From Selaginella moellendorffii (taxonomy: Eukaryota > Streptophyta > Lycopodiopsida > Selaginellales > Selaginellaceae): 64,000 nt of DNA. The stretch lies in assembly GCF_000143415.4 (NCBI RefSeq), contig NW_003314275.1, positions 2,416,052 through 2,480,051 of the forward strand, given 5' to 3'. The first letter of the stretch is position 1, and every line of letters starts with the position of its first letter. Under the pieces are notes generated by a model. That model saw nothing but the letters and a program-made list of their open reading frames with translations, made no database searches and was not told where the DNA came from. Positions 11,591-23,234 of the stretch are shown here, one piece after another. Made by a program: the position numbers and the translations under genes.

Positions 11591-12160
11591 TCGAGTTCAC
11601 TCTACCTCAAGGTCCACCTTTGTTGTAGTTAGGAAACGACCCTGTCCAAACAAAATAGGAGTTGTCTATTTGGACTCCCCGAATAAAAATCACTTTTCTT
11701 CTTTATCAAGCTCCTCACCACCTTTCATCAAAGCCACCACCAATTCCCGCAACTTCCTCATCCTATGTCTCGTTTCTTTCACCGGACAATCAAGACTCAA
11801 GGCTCTAGTGCTACTGGACTCAAGTGCAACTTCCTGCTTCATAGACACAGACTTTGCTGCCTGACATCATGTTCCTCTTTCTCCTACCATATGGGATCTG
11901 AGGGTTGAAGGCATCGGCGGACATTTTGTGTTTCCATCTTCTGGCCTTAGGGAAACGTTGCCTGTTCGAGTACACATCAGGTCCACCGTCACCGATATCA
12001 CCTTCAACATCATCAACAGCAAGTCCTCCTTTGTGGTGCTCGGCCTTCCTTGATTCCAACTACACCAGCCTCAAATATGTTGGAAGGAATTACAGCTCGT
12101 CTCTCCCACGTCATCATCTCCCACAGCTTCCCCTACTGTTCATCGAGTCCAACTCAAGAA
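11565..12160 (+). pseudogene. Chromovirus protease remnant (copy 2)
   Basis: It parallels 739-1320. The active-site DSGAT of copy 1 is DSSAT here (near 11818), so the conserved glycine is lost, and the distal region is split by a stop at the TGA of the LPW motif (about 12053). A deletion relative to copy 1 removes the tail before RT. Confidence 0.8.
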
Positions 12161-12179
12161 CTTGTTTTCCTTTTTGCTT

Positions 12180-13196
12180 TGCATGCTTCTCCTATCAGTC
12201 TTCCTGAAAAGTATCATGATTTTGGGGATGTGTTTGACAAGAAAAAAGTTAGTGCACTGCCTGTTCATTAGCCTTATGACTGTCTCATTGATTTACAGGA
12301 AGGAGTGTCACCTCCGTGGGGGCTTATCTAAGGGTTATCTCCGTCCAAGCTTAAGGCCCTTAAAGGGTATGTGGATGAGAATCTTGCCTCAGGGTACATT
12401 CAGCATTCACAATCCCCGACTGGAGCGCTTGTCTTCTTTGTCAAGAAGAAGGATGGGAGTTTACGACTAGTCATCAACTACTGAGGTTTGAACATGCTGA
12501 CTATTCGGAACCGTTATCTGCTGCCCTTGATCTCGGACCTATTGGAACACCTCGGTGGTGCCCACTTCTTCACCAAGATCGACCTCTATGGAGCATACAA
12601 CTTGATCTGGATCCAGCCTGGTGACGAATGGAAGACTGCGTTCTGAACCCGCTATGGCTTGACAAATGCTCCAGCAGTTTTTCAACACATGGCGAACAAC
12701 GTCTTTCGGGAGTTTCTTGATCAGATGGTGATCGTCTACCTCGACGACATCCTCATCTACTCAAAAACTCATGAGGAGCACGCTGAGTATGTGCGCAAGG
12801 TGCTGGTGAAGCTGTGGGAACATGGCCTATACGCGAAGCTTGAGAAATGTTCCTTCGATTAGGAGTCTGTGGAGTTCCTTGGGTACATTGTCACTTCTAA
12901 GGGCATCATGATGGATCTTACCAAAGTCAAGATTATTCTTGAATGGGAGCTTCCACAATCAATGTTGGATGTTTAGGTTTTCCTTGGCTTCGCCAACTTC
13001 TACCGCAAATTCATTGATCACAACTCTAACATTGTCCTTCCTCTCACACATCTCACTCGCAAGGATGTTCCCTTCTCTTGGTCTGCTACTGCTCAGCAAG
13101 CCTTCGACACACTCAAGGCGGCCTTCAATTCTACTCCCATCTTGATCCACGCTGATCCCTCACAACCTTTCTTTATCGAGGCTGACACCTCCAATT
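12180..13196 (+). pseudogene. Chromovirus reverse transcriptase, 5' part (copy 2)
   Basis: RT text runs from SLPEKYHDFGDVFDKKK to the RNase H start IEADTSN, where the LARD cuts in at 13197. The YLDD box is intact near 12738 ([19 protein letters not shown]). Stops lie at about 12270, 12480 and 12644, and a short deletion before [11 protein letters not shown] removes the [10 protein letters not shown] stretch present in copy 1. Confidence 0.88.
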
Positions 13197-14900
13197 TGTA
13201 AGCGACTAAATTTTCCATTCTACTTTAGTCACTTAACCACGCCTCCAACCACTTGGAGGAGTCCTATTCACCACCTCCATAAGTCCAATCCAGGACTTGG
13301 GACTTGCTAGCCCCGAGAATGGCATCTATGCCACTCACCATTTGCACTTGGTCCAAGTGCTCCACGTGTCCGATCCCATGACCGACACTCAAAGGTACCA
13401 CCGACATAGCAGCCCGTTACGCTAAGGCCATGCCCAATCACCTTTGCCACACTGATAGTCCAATACCACTTGCATCACCGTCTTGGCTCTCCAAGACTAG
13501 GCAAACCATCCGTGAGTGGTCATCTCAGATCCACTCCTTAGCATCCTTAGGATGCCCACCGACAAGGGGAATAGCCTTCCCCAATATCCCTCTGTCAGTC
13601 CCCACTAAGTCCCTTTTTGCCCCTGGCCGTGTTTGCCAACACTGCCACTGGATCGAGACCCACAGGCCCGACCACTAAGTCCCACGGTCCTCTGGGACTT
13701 CCTCACCACACGACTGTGTCCTTGGTCACTACCCCAGAGGACTGCTCCTCTTCCTTTCCACAGTCTGGGCCTTTGGGACAACATTTCGGAACACCGTGGC
13801 CTTACGCGAGCCACCTGGGTACTCTCCTCGCCTTCTGCCCTTGGGTGCTCTAGCCATGGGCTTAGAGCGGGTTCCGTTGAGCCACACCAGGTATCCAAGT
13901 AGGTAGTGCCACCCACACTTGGACTGGGAGCATCGGCCAGTCGATCTCCCGGGGGAACTAGAGCCGGCTCTTGGACACTTCACCAAGCTACCCCGCTTGT
14001 CGGTCTGTGTTCACTCTAGTCTTGGACTTCCCAGTGGGCAGCTCCTCACCCAACACTGGGTCCGGCCTTCCTGGGCCAAACTGGCCTTTCCTGGCCAAAC
14101 TGGCTCCACTGCAGTCCTCCCCCTACTATACTTTTGGAGCTCACCAAACCCCCCAGGGTCTGGGAGACGAACGCTTTGGGCTTTCACCCTCTCAGGCTCC
14201 GGACTCGGACTCGGACTCGGACTCGGACTCGGATTCGGACTCGGACTCAGGCTCGGGCTCGGTCTCGGCCTCGGCCTCGGTCTCGGTCTCGGTCCCGATC
14301 TCGGTCTCAGTCTCGGTCTCGGTCTCGGTCCCGGTCTCGGTCTCGACTTCGGACTCCATCTCGGACTCCATCTCGGACTCCATCTCGGGTCCATCTCGGA
14401 CTCCATCTCAGACTCCATTTCGGGTCCATCTCGGACTCCATCTCGGACTCCATCTCGGGTCCATCTCGGACTCCACTTCGGACTCTAACTCGGGTCCATC
14501 TCGGGTCCACCTCGGACTCCACTTCGGACTCCATCTCGGACTCCATCTCGGGTCCATCTCGGACTCCACTTCGGACTCCAACTCGGGTCCATCTCGGACT
14601 CCACTTCGGACTCCAACTCGGGTCCATCTCGGACTCCACTTCGGACTCCAACTCGAGTCCATCTCAGACACTCCCACGTGTCATGTGTTGGTCCTTTTGG
14701 GTCCCTTTTTGGAGCCTTGCCTTTTGCTCGCTTCGCGCTCGTTCCTCGAGCACTTCGTTGGGAGTTCCACTCCCGCTCTTGACTTTTCAAGTCGGAGCTT
14801 TTGGTCCAAACGTGTTACACTCGTTTGGCTCTCGCTTCGGCCACTACCATGTGGCGCCCTTCCGGCTCCACTTTGGGGCCTAGGGATTTTGTGTCTCACA
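13197..14900 (-). repeat. LARD 1 LTR (3' LTR in sense orientation)
   Basis: 1704 bp, near identical to 18996-20745. Sense-strand ends are TGTGAGAC and GCTTACA. It contains the stop-free minisatellite at 14188-14670. Frames of up to 330 residues on either strand arise from that repeat and are not genes. Short dyads such as GGGGAA/TTCCCC (13566-13582) and GACTGG/CCAGTC (13922-13942) are dense. Confidence 0.9.
14188..14670. repeat. Hexamer/dodecamer minisatellite in LARD LTR
   Basis: The first part is a 6-base array (GGACTC then GGTCTC variants). The second mixes 12-base (CGGACTCCATCT) and 11-base (CGGGTCCATCT) units. Copy number differs among the four LTRs; the partner LTR has 46 bases more, which equals two of each unit (12+12+11+11). 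All units lack stops in several frames. Confidence 0.92.
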
Positions 14901-17900
14901 ACTCCACCACCCATAGACGAAGTTCGATGTCCTCATCGAACGGTAAACCATTTTATAAAGTAACACCCTCATGTGTTACCATTTCCATCCTTGGCACCTA
15001 GCCAATATTTGTCAATGGTTTGACATTGAAGGCTCACCATGCCTTCTGCATATTCGTCAATGGTTTGACACCAAAGGCTCACCATGCCTTGCCCATCCTC
15101 TAAGGAGGGTAGTCTCTCCAACTTAGAGACTGATTGGACCACATGTAGTGGTTCTCTCCTTTCATTGGTTTAGTTCTCGCTAAACCTCTTAGAGACCCTT
15201 CTCTAAGTCAATCCCACTACTCCTTCTCGAGTAGTCTCAATTTCCATCGATATAACCTTTGCACTTTGGAGCCTTGAATTTTGACTTCTTGGAGTCAATT
15301 TCCTAGGTGTCTCCGACACCTTGCCTTGCACCTTTTTGTGCAACTCCACTTCCCATCCTAGGAAGTTCTCTACTCGAGGGCACCATCATCCTCTCTTCTA
15401 TTTCGTGCCAAAGTTCCAGTTATCATACTTTGTGCTAGGGCTGTTCATGGCCCTATCATTTGGCTACCTTACTGCTCCCTCCCTTGGAGCTTCCACTTTC
15501 GCCAAATCGGAGCATTTCGGAATCCTTCCTTGGAAACACACTTCCTTTCCCGCAACTTGTTAGCGTCCAACACATTAGTGTTCCTCGCCTAACTTTGTCA
15601 CTTGGATTCCTTCCAAGGGATTCCACGGCCCTATCTTGGCCACTCATCTTTTGCTCCTATCCGTTGATTGTTGCACCAAGCAACATCGAATCTCTACCTC
15701 CCTCCTTGAGGTATTGTTTCGGTTCCATAGCAAAGACTCTTCTTTGCCAAGTCCAGGGGATGTTCACCCCTAGTACGTCTCTTTAGCATCTTCTGCTATG
15801 GGCTCTATCCTCGGCCCAACTTCGTGACCCCCCCATGGGTCTTTTATAGAGACTACTTTCCTCGGACTCACTATGCCATCGCACGGACATACTTTATTTC
15901 CCTTAGGTGCTCTTCCCACTTGGTCATCACAACCAAGCCACACCACCTTAAACAGTTCAATTTCAATATTTTGAACCAGGAACTTCATTCCTTAGCCAAC
16001 CAAGGACCTTGTCCTTATCTGGCCATAAGATCACCTAGTGATTTCACCTTGGCACCTTAACAGAGTTGCCAAGAGGTACTTGGTCTTCTAGACCTCCAAG
16101 TTGTTGACTATAACCCCGGGGGCATCCCCCACACTTGGCGGTGCACCCAAGCCAGCCCCTACAGCCAAGGGTTCATAGCAACTGAGATTAGGTGTCCCCA
16201 TCTCACTCACCACGACTTTGGTGCCACTTGCACCAAAGCGTTCAAGTTAGATATGCTGAGCTTTCACACTAAGCAATCTAACCGTGCATCACGACTCCGA
16301 GGCATCCCTCGCTTGGCGGTGTGCCCAAACCAGTCTCCCCACTGAGAGTCCATGACCACCGAAATATGAGTGTCCTCATATTCCAAACCATCACCACGCC
16401 CTAGTGATTTGGGACTCGAACCCAAGCACTAGAGGGTCAGGACTCGAACCCAACCTCCGTATATGCATCTACGGACGGCATCACACAAGATGCCTGGCGT
16501 GACTCCCCACGCCGGTGCACCAACTTATTTTTTAAAGCGCGCTACAGATCACAGCTTAGGAACCTAGTTCCTCCACACTGCCAAGTCCTCTCACTTGACA
16601 TGTCTGTGATCATGCATGGACTCCTCCATGCTTGGCCCCATGGCCCACCCTTTTTGAAGTTATCACCTTCAACTAGGGTATTTGTTCCCCCAACGTGCCA
16701 ATCTCGCTTGGCAAGTCCTCCGACCACTGTAACATGGTTCCTGCATAAGCGTGAAAGTCCTTGACCATCGACTTTCGTTCAAAGCCCTCTCTTTGAACAC
16801 TCGGGAACTACTTCCCTAACCTTGATAGCCTTGCCTCATGGCAAGCTTCAAGACCACACTTCTGCTGCGCCACTCTGATTTCGCGCGTTCCATGAACCAT
16901 TTACACTTGGCCTTTCTAGGTACTAAGCTACCTAGAATCGTCTTTGGGAACCTTGAAGGAACTCTGTCCCTCAGCTTGCTAAGGCCTCCCTTTTTGCAAG
17001 CCTTCCAAATGCCACATAGTCTAACATGGACAATTCCATATTTTAGACTCTCCATGGCATCACGATTGCTAGCGGCAACACCCTCGAGCCCCCACTTGAT
17101 TCTCCACTCCCAGCTGGCATAACCAACCTTGGTTATGCCCTTTGATTCCTACGGTTCGGTTCTATCACCTTACTTCTTGCTTTTTGGTTTCACACCTTTC
17201 CTTTGGTCATTCTCCTCCAGACCAGGAGGATAGCTTTGCACTTTCTATCATGCCTTAGCAAGTATTCTTAGGGATGAACCTACCCAATAGCCCAGGGAGT
17301 GGTTCCTCAATCCGGGTATGCTCATCTTATAATCCCACACACTGGGATTACATTGTTGCTTATGGGCCTTTACATGCCCATCACTAGCCTTGCCAAAATT
17401 CCATTTTTGGCTTTGTCCAACTTGGGTAGACAGTCCTCTCCTGTCTCCGCAACCTTGGACATTTGGATAGCACCTTCTATCCATCATTCGCTAAGGACTT
17501 AGTCCCTTGGGCTTTATCCATTGCCCTCGCGACATTAAACAACACCTTCTGGTGTTCTAGAGTGTTCGGGTGTCCCAATGATGGCTTTCTTGACAATGAG
17601 TATTTCCTTTTATGACATTGACTTACTATATCGCAACATAAGCAACTTATCCCCCGTAAGGGTATATCTGACTTCCCTATGCTAGAAGTCTTGGGTAGCT
17701 ACCCTCTACCCATTTAGCCAGTTATTTTGCACCTCTTGCTTAGTTGCCTCATAGTTGTCAAGTCCTACAACTCATTGCTTGGTGCTTTCATACCTCCATC
17801 ATTATCTGGGTCACCACACTCCAATTGCATGCTCTGCAGCTTAGGCTACGCCATTCCCATTTCCATTGGGATTCCTTTGGCAAGGGGTTCTCATGAACCC

Positions 17901-18995
17901 ACCAACATAGCCTCAAGGTATCACACCTTGGCACATTTGGTGTCTCCACACCATCGGCTCCACGAGCCTACCTCTATGACACTTCCCCTTCGTGTTTAAG
18001 TCTTTGCCAAGACCAACACCGCTCTTTCTCATGCCAACCATCCGTTAGCACTGCACCATAGAGGTCACACACAACTTTGTGTCAAAGTTATTTTCTTCTG
18101 GGAACACCTTTCCCATAACTTTAGCATGGCACATTTTGCCATCGATGAGATACCCTCTGTTCCCATCCTTGGATCCTATGATCCCCCCCATCCTTTGTGG
18201 GGTACAACACACCTCAGTCCAAATGCTTCCATCAGTCCTTTTAGGACCATCCGTTGACTCTACTTGAGTCATCCAGCAGTTTTGGACTTGGTTAATCCAC
18301 AGACCCGTAAGGTCCTACTTGTGAGGCACTAGCTCACTAGAATACACTTCTTGCATTCCTGTCCTACTCAAAAGGACTATTTTCACAAGTGTTACTCCGA
18401 CACTTGATTTTGTTCTCTAGGGGCAACCTTTGCCCCTTAGGACTACTTGTCCATGTGATGAGAACACCAACTCATCCACTTAATACACCCCCAACTCCTT
18501 AGGTTGTTCCAACATTTATTAGAGGTAGCCCCGGCTACCTTTTCAAGGACTTGAGTCCTCTTCCGTTTTTGACCTTCCACGGTCATTACTTCTGGTCTCA
18601 CATTCATGAGCACCAACCTCAACCATGTGAGGATAAACTTGTGACTCCTTTATTGCTTTGGAGTCTTTATCTTTCCCGTGATCCCAACTGTAGTTGTTTA
18701 CCACAACTACATTAGCCAGTTTGCTAAGTCAAACGCTCATTTGGATCACATCCTCAACTCAATGAGGAAAACCTTGCACTGTTCCCAAGATCCCAAAGTC
18801 GTTCCATTATTGGCCCTTTTCTATCCACCACCTCGTCTACAAGTTCACACATGAACTGTAATGGAGAGCCATGTCTTCCCGACTTGCTACTCCTCAAGGA
18901 TAGGCCCACTCCTCGGACCTTCCGATGCCAACACTAGTGGTGATGTACTTGAGCACCAATAAAAGTCGGACTAAGGAACAGCTCCGATACCAAGT
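14901..18995 (-). other. LARD 1 internal non-coding domain
   Basis: 4095 bp with no recognisable coding domain; the longest frames are about 110 residues. It is kept over its whole length in LARD 2 (47037-51108). Much of it is a succession of short stem-loops (see findings). Two minus-strand frames (16816-17055 and 17248-17487) are kept in LARD 2, but general similarity explains that. Confidence 0.8.
18981..18992 (-). promoter_or_regulatory. tRNA primer binding site of LARD 1
   Basis: GCTCCGATACCA on the plus strand reads TGGTATCGGAGC on the minus strand, three bases inside the right LTR. This is one base from TGGTATCAGAGC, complementary to the 3' end of initiator tRNA-Met and the usual plant LTR-element primer site. 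It fixes the sense orientation as minus. Confidence 0.85.
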
Positions 18996-20745
18996 TGTAA
19001 GCGACTAAATTTTCCATTCTACTTTAGTCACTTAACCACGCCTCCAACCACTTGGAGGAGTCCTATTCACCACCTCCATAAGTCCAATCCAGGACTTGGG
19101 ACTTGCTAGCCCCGAGAATGGCATCTATGCCACTCACCATTTGCACTTGGTCCAAGTGCTCCACGTGTCCGATCCCATGACCGACACTCAAAGGTACCAC
19201 CGACATAGCAGCCCGTTACGCTAAGGCCATGCCCAATCACCTTTGCCACACTGATAGTCCAATACCACTTGCATCACCGTCTTGGCTCTCCAAGACTAGG
19301 CAAACCATCCGTGAGTGGTCATCTCAGATCCACTCCTTAGCATCCTTAGGATGCCCACCGACAAGGGGAATAGCCTTCCCCAATATCCCTCTGTCAGTCC
19401 CCACTAAGTCCCTTTTTGCCCCTGGCCGTGTTTGCCAACACTGCCACTGGATCGAGACCCACAGGCCCGACCACTAAGTCCCACGGTCCTCTGGGACTTC
19501 CTCACCACACGACTGTGTCCTTGGTCACTACCCCAGAGGACTGCTCCTCTTCCTTTCCACAGTCTGGGCCTTTGGGACAACATTTCGGAACACCGTGGCC
19601 TTACGCGAGCCACCTGGGTACTCTCCTCGCCTTCTGCCCTTGGGTGCTCTAGCCATGGGCTTAGAGCGGGTTCCGTTGAGCCACACCAGGTATCCAAGTA
19701 GGTAGTGCCACCCACACTTGGACTGGGAGCATCGGCCAGTCGATCTCCCGGGGGAACTAGAGCCGGCTCTTGGACACTTCACCAAGCTACCCCGCTTGTC
19801 GGTCTGTGTTCACTCTAGTCTTGGACTTCCCAGTGGGCAGCTCCTCACCCAACACTGGGTCCGGCCTTCCTGGGCCAAACTGGCCTTTCCTGGCCAAACT
19901 GGCTCCACTGCAGTCCTCCCCCTACTATACTTTTGGAGCTCACCAAACCCCCCAGGGTCTGGGAGACGAACGCTTTGGGCTTTCACCCTCTCAGGCTCCG
20001 GACTCGGACTCGGACTCGGACTCGGACTCGGATTCGGACTCGGACTCAGGCTCGGGCTCGGTCTCGGCCTCGGCCTCGGTCTCGGTCTCGGTCCCGATCT
20101 CGGTCTCAGTCTCGGTCTCGGTCTCGGTCCCGGTCTCGGTCTCGACTTCGGACTCCATCTCGGACTCCATCTCGGACTCCATCTCGGGTCCATCTCGGGT
20201 CCATCTCGGACTCCATCTCGGACTCCATCTCGGGTCCATCTCGGACTCCATCTCAGACTCCATTTCGGGTCCATCTCGGACTCCATCTCGGACTCCATCT
20301 CGGGTCCATCTCGGACTCCACTTCGGACTCTAACTCGGGTCCATCTCGGGTCCACCTCGGACTCCACTTCGGACTCCATCTCGGACTCCATCTCGGGTCC
20401 ATCTCGGACTCCACTTCGGACTCCAACTCGGGTCCATCTCGGACTCCACTTCGGACTCCAACTCGGGTCCATCTCGGACTCCACTTCGGACTCCAACTCG
20501 AGTCCATCTCGGACACTCCCACGTGTCATGTGTTGGTCCTTTTGGGTCCCTTTTTGGAGCCTTGCCTTTTGCTCGCTTCGCGCTCGTTCCTCGAGCACTT
20601 CGTTGGGAGTTCCACTCCCGCTCTTGACTTTTCAAGTCGGAGCTTTTGGTCCAAACGTGTTACACTCGTTTGGCTCTCGCTTCGGCCACTACCATGTGGC
20701 GCCCTTCCGGCTCCACTTTGGGGCCTAGGGATTTTGTGTCTCACA
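18996..20745 (-). repeat. LARD 1 LTR (5' LTR in sense orientation)
   Basis: 1750 bp, matching 13197-14900, with a longer minisatellite (19987-20515). It is followed by the second CAATT target copy at 20746-20750, where chromovirus RNase H resumes. Confidence 0.9.
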
Positions 20746-22200
20746 CAATTTTGCCATCGGTGCTGTGTTGTTTCAACTCAGAGCGGATCAGTAATTTCAT
20801 CCGGTCGCTTTCTATTCTCATAAATTCCAGCCTGTGGAGATCAATTACGAAATCCACAACAAGGAGCTCCTTGCCATCGTGGATTCCTTTGGAGAGTGGC
20901 ATCATTTCTTGGAGGGGGCAAGCCATCAAACAATAGTTTGGACGGATTATAAAAATCTTGAGTACTTTGCCACTTCTTGAGTTTTGAGCCGTCGTCAGGC
21001 AAGGTGGGCACAATTCCTAAGTCAATTTAACTTTGTTATCAAGTACAGACCTAGAAAGCTTCAAGGCCTTCCTGATGCTCTTTTAAGGCACTCCTATCTC
21101 AGTCTCAAGCCTTGTAATCTTGCCTTCGATCAACAAGATCAGGTTATCCTTGGTCCTGATCGGCTTCAAGTTATGGCAATTTCCCTGGTCCCTCAGGACT
21201 CCTCCTTGATGGATGCAATCAGAAACGATCTTCAATCCGACGACCTTGCCAGCGACATTTTCCCCCATCTTTAAGCTGGACACCCAGTGACTCCCGATTG
21301 CCAGCAATTTGATGAGTTCGAGTTCTTAGATGGCTTGTTGTACCGTGGGGAGCAACTTTACGTTCCTAAAGGTGATGCTCGAAGGTTGGTCCTGATGGCG
21401 TGCCACAATAGCCTGACTGCTAATCACTTCGGCATTGTGAAAACCTATGAACTGGTTGCACAAGACTTTTGGTGGCCTCACATAGATGACTACATCAAAG
21501 CTTTTGTTACCTCTTGTGACACTTGCGCCCAGAATAAAGTACCTTGCCACCTTCCTTCAGGTTTGCTTCGTTCCCTCCTGGTCCCTTCAGGTCCTTGGGA
21601 ATCCATCTCCATGGATTTCTTGAGTGATCTTCCGAGTTCTAGAGGCTTCAAAGGCATTTTAGTCATAGTGGATCTCTTCACAAAGATGGCACACTTCCTA
21701 CCATGTACCAAGGAGTTTTCGGGTGAGGACATGGCAAAACTGGTATTTAGGGAAATTTTTTGACTTCATGGGATTCCTGCAGATGTGGTTTCGGATCGAG
21801 GACATCAATTCATCTCTCATTTCTGGCAACGGTTCTTGCAGCTGCTTGGAGTGAAGGCCAACCTCTCTTCGGCGTATCATCCTCAAACTGATGGATAGTC
21901 CAAGCGAACAATTCAGACGTTGAAACAATTCCTAAGATGCTTTATCAATTATCATCAGGATGACTGGTTCGATATCTTTCCCCTTGTTGAGTTCTCCTAT
22001 AACAATTCTATTCACTCCTCCCTTCGAGTTTCCCCCTTCTTTGCGAACTCTGGCCGAAATCCCCAATTCAATCTCTCACTTCCTTCTCCATCTGAATCCT
22101 CTTGTTCAAATCCCTGCTCTGAGGCATTTGTCTCCAACCTCCAGGAAATCCACAACTCCATCTCCTTCCACCTCCATCGTGCTTTAGGAATTTCACAAAA
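20746..22200 (+). pseudogene. Chromovirus RNase H-integrase, 3' part (copy 2)
   Basis: RNase H resumes with FAIGAVL and NKELLAIV, then the linker and integrase follow: GIVKTYELV, SCDTCAQNKV (zinc cysteines intact), SISMDFLSDLP and VVSDRGHQF (better kept than copy 1), and DG-stop-SKRTIQTL, again with Lys where the catalytic Glu should be. Stops lie at about 20975, 21274, 21761 and 21896. The similarity to 2562-4006 is about base for base. Confidence 0.88.
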
Positions 22201-22479
22201 CATTTGCCAATATCCATCGTCAGGATTGTCCCCCTTACAATATCGGGGATAAAGTTTGGCTCCTCAAGTGAAATATCTCCACCACCAGACCATGTCCCAA
22301 ACTTAATTTCAAATGCCTCGGTCCTTTCCCTATCACTACCATCATTAATCCTGTCACTTATCACCTTGCACTTCCTTCCTCATATCAAATTCACCCCATT
22401 TTTCACTCCTCTCTCCTTGAGCTTTATATTCCCAGTCCTATTCCAAATTGGGTCATTCCTCCACCTCCACTAGTGCAGC

Positions 22480-22749
22480 TCGAGGATGGGTGTGAGTACG
22501 AGGTTCAGAACATCCTTGATTCCAATATCTAAATTCTACTATCTGGTAGATTGGAAGGGTTACGGACTTGAGAAACGCACCTGGGAACCTGCGGACAACC
22601 TAATTCATTCTCCTGACCTTGTTCGGGACTTCTACTACCGCTATCCTTCTCATTCTAGTCCTCATTCTTTTTCTCCATCTTCTGTCCCTCACTGCCCATC
22701 TCATCCTCCTCTTTGTTCTCATTCACATCCTCGTTCCACTCGTTCTTGA
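22480..22749 (+). pseudogene. Integrase chromodomain (copy 2)
   Basis: FYYLVDWKGYGLEKRTWEPADNL and DLVRDFYYRYP continue a chromodomain. Its first strand (GCEYEVQNILDS) is in another frame upstream because of a deletion near 22528 relative to copy 1. The stop is followed by the purine tract GAGAAGGGG. Confidence 0.85.
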
Positions 22750-22760
22750 GAAGGGGCTGT

Positions 22761-23080
22761 TGTCAAGAATCCCCAATTCTTGCCACATTCTTGACTCTCA
22801 CTGGATTCCTGACCTACAGACCATATTCTTGACTTTCGAGACACTTCCCTATTCTTGACTCTCTGATTTCCCGTACGATTCCTAAATCTCGAGCCACATT
22901 CCTGATGATGACGTAGCGCCTCTTCGACTTTAGCTATATTTAGGCCGTCTTCGATCCAAAAGTGGTGGAGCTTCATCAACCTATAGTATATATAGGTTAG
23001 CCTTGTTCCATTTCTCCACAATCTAAATCAACGCCAGTCTAAAGTCTTTTCTTCATTTCCATTAGCTTTTCTCTTTGTCT
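22761..23080 (+). repeat. Truncated 3' LTR of chromovirus copy 2
   Basis: It starts TGTCAAGAATCC and matches 10229 onward, but ends after CTCTTTGTCT, about 40 bases short of the LTR end. It joins directly to R sequence equivalent to 5579. The junction removed the LTR end and about 630 bases of R. Confidence 0.85.
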
Positions 23081-23210
23081 TGGGGCTCTCGGGGAGAGTT
23101 GCAGTTCTCAACTTTTCAGGAGGGCGTGAATTTGCAAGGAAGTGTGGTACATTGTAAACTAATTTGAGAAATGATTTATAAAGGTTCAAATATAAAGGGC
23201 ACCATTTTTT
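23081..23210 (+). repeat. Repeat R copy 2, left part
   Basis: This matches 5579-5708 (GGGGCTCTCGGGGAGAG onward to GGCACCATTTTTT). The match continues on the far side of the DNA transposon at 35704. Confidence 0.9.
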
Positions 23211-23234
23211 AAGCTCTATTTCGTTAAAGTGGGA
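23211..23234 (+). repeat. Left terminal inverted repeat
   Basis: 24 bases exactly complementary to 35680-35703. The last six bases also pair with 23245-23250 (GTGGGA and TCCCAC around a 10-base loop), giving a subterminal hairpin. Confidence 0.92.

Larger units (their letters stand above)
13197..20745 (-). mobile_element. LARD-like non-coding LTR retrotransposon 1
   Basis: The ends are TGTAAGCG and TCTCACA with the 5-bp target duplication CAATT. Two long LTRs (1704 and 1750 bp) enclose a 4.1-kb interior with no gag or pol. The tRNA primer site reads on the minus strand next to the right LTR, so the sense strand is minus. This is the plan of a LARD (large retrotransposon derivative), mobilised in trans by a coding partner not seen here. 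The LTRs look almost identical apart from a 46-bp minisatellite difference, so insertion is recent and later than the chromovirus. Confidence 0.9.
10229..23080 (+). mobile_element. Ty3/gypsy chromovirus, copy 2, split by a LARD
   Basis: This copy has a 5' LTR (10229-10589), gag, protease, RT, RNase H, integrase, chromodomain and a 3' LTR truncated at 23080. A LARD-like element at 13197-20745 sits inside RNase H with a 5-bp target duplication, CAATT. Without it the element would be about 5.3 kb. Stops throughout show it was dead or dying. It and copy 1 share many changes, including the Glu-to-Lys change in integrase, as expected if both come from one tandemly duplicated insertion. Confidence 0.9.

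Noticed and set aside
13971-14963. Frames of 250-336 residues in the LARD LTRs (both strands, also near 19718-20823, 46230-47099 and 51790-52707)
   Set aside because: They come from a stop-free 6/11/12-base minisatellite and are open in several frames at once; no domain, and different frames are long in different copies.
16816-17055. A 79-residue minus-strand frame kept in both LARDs (also 48908-49147)
   Set aside because: The whole interior is kept at similar level and the frame overlaps plus-strand frames kept equally well; no start context or domain supports it.
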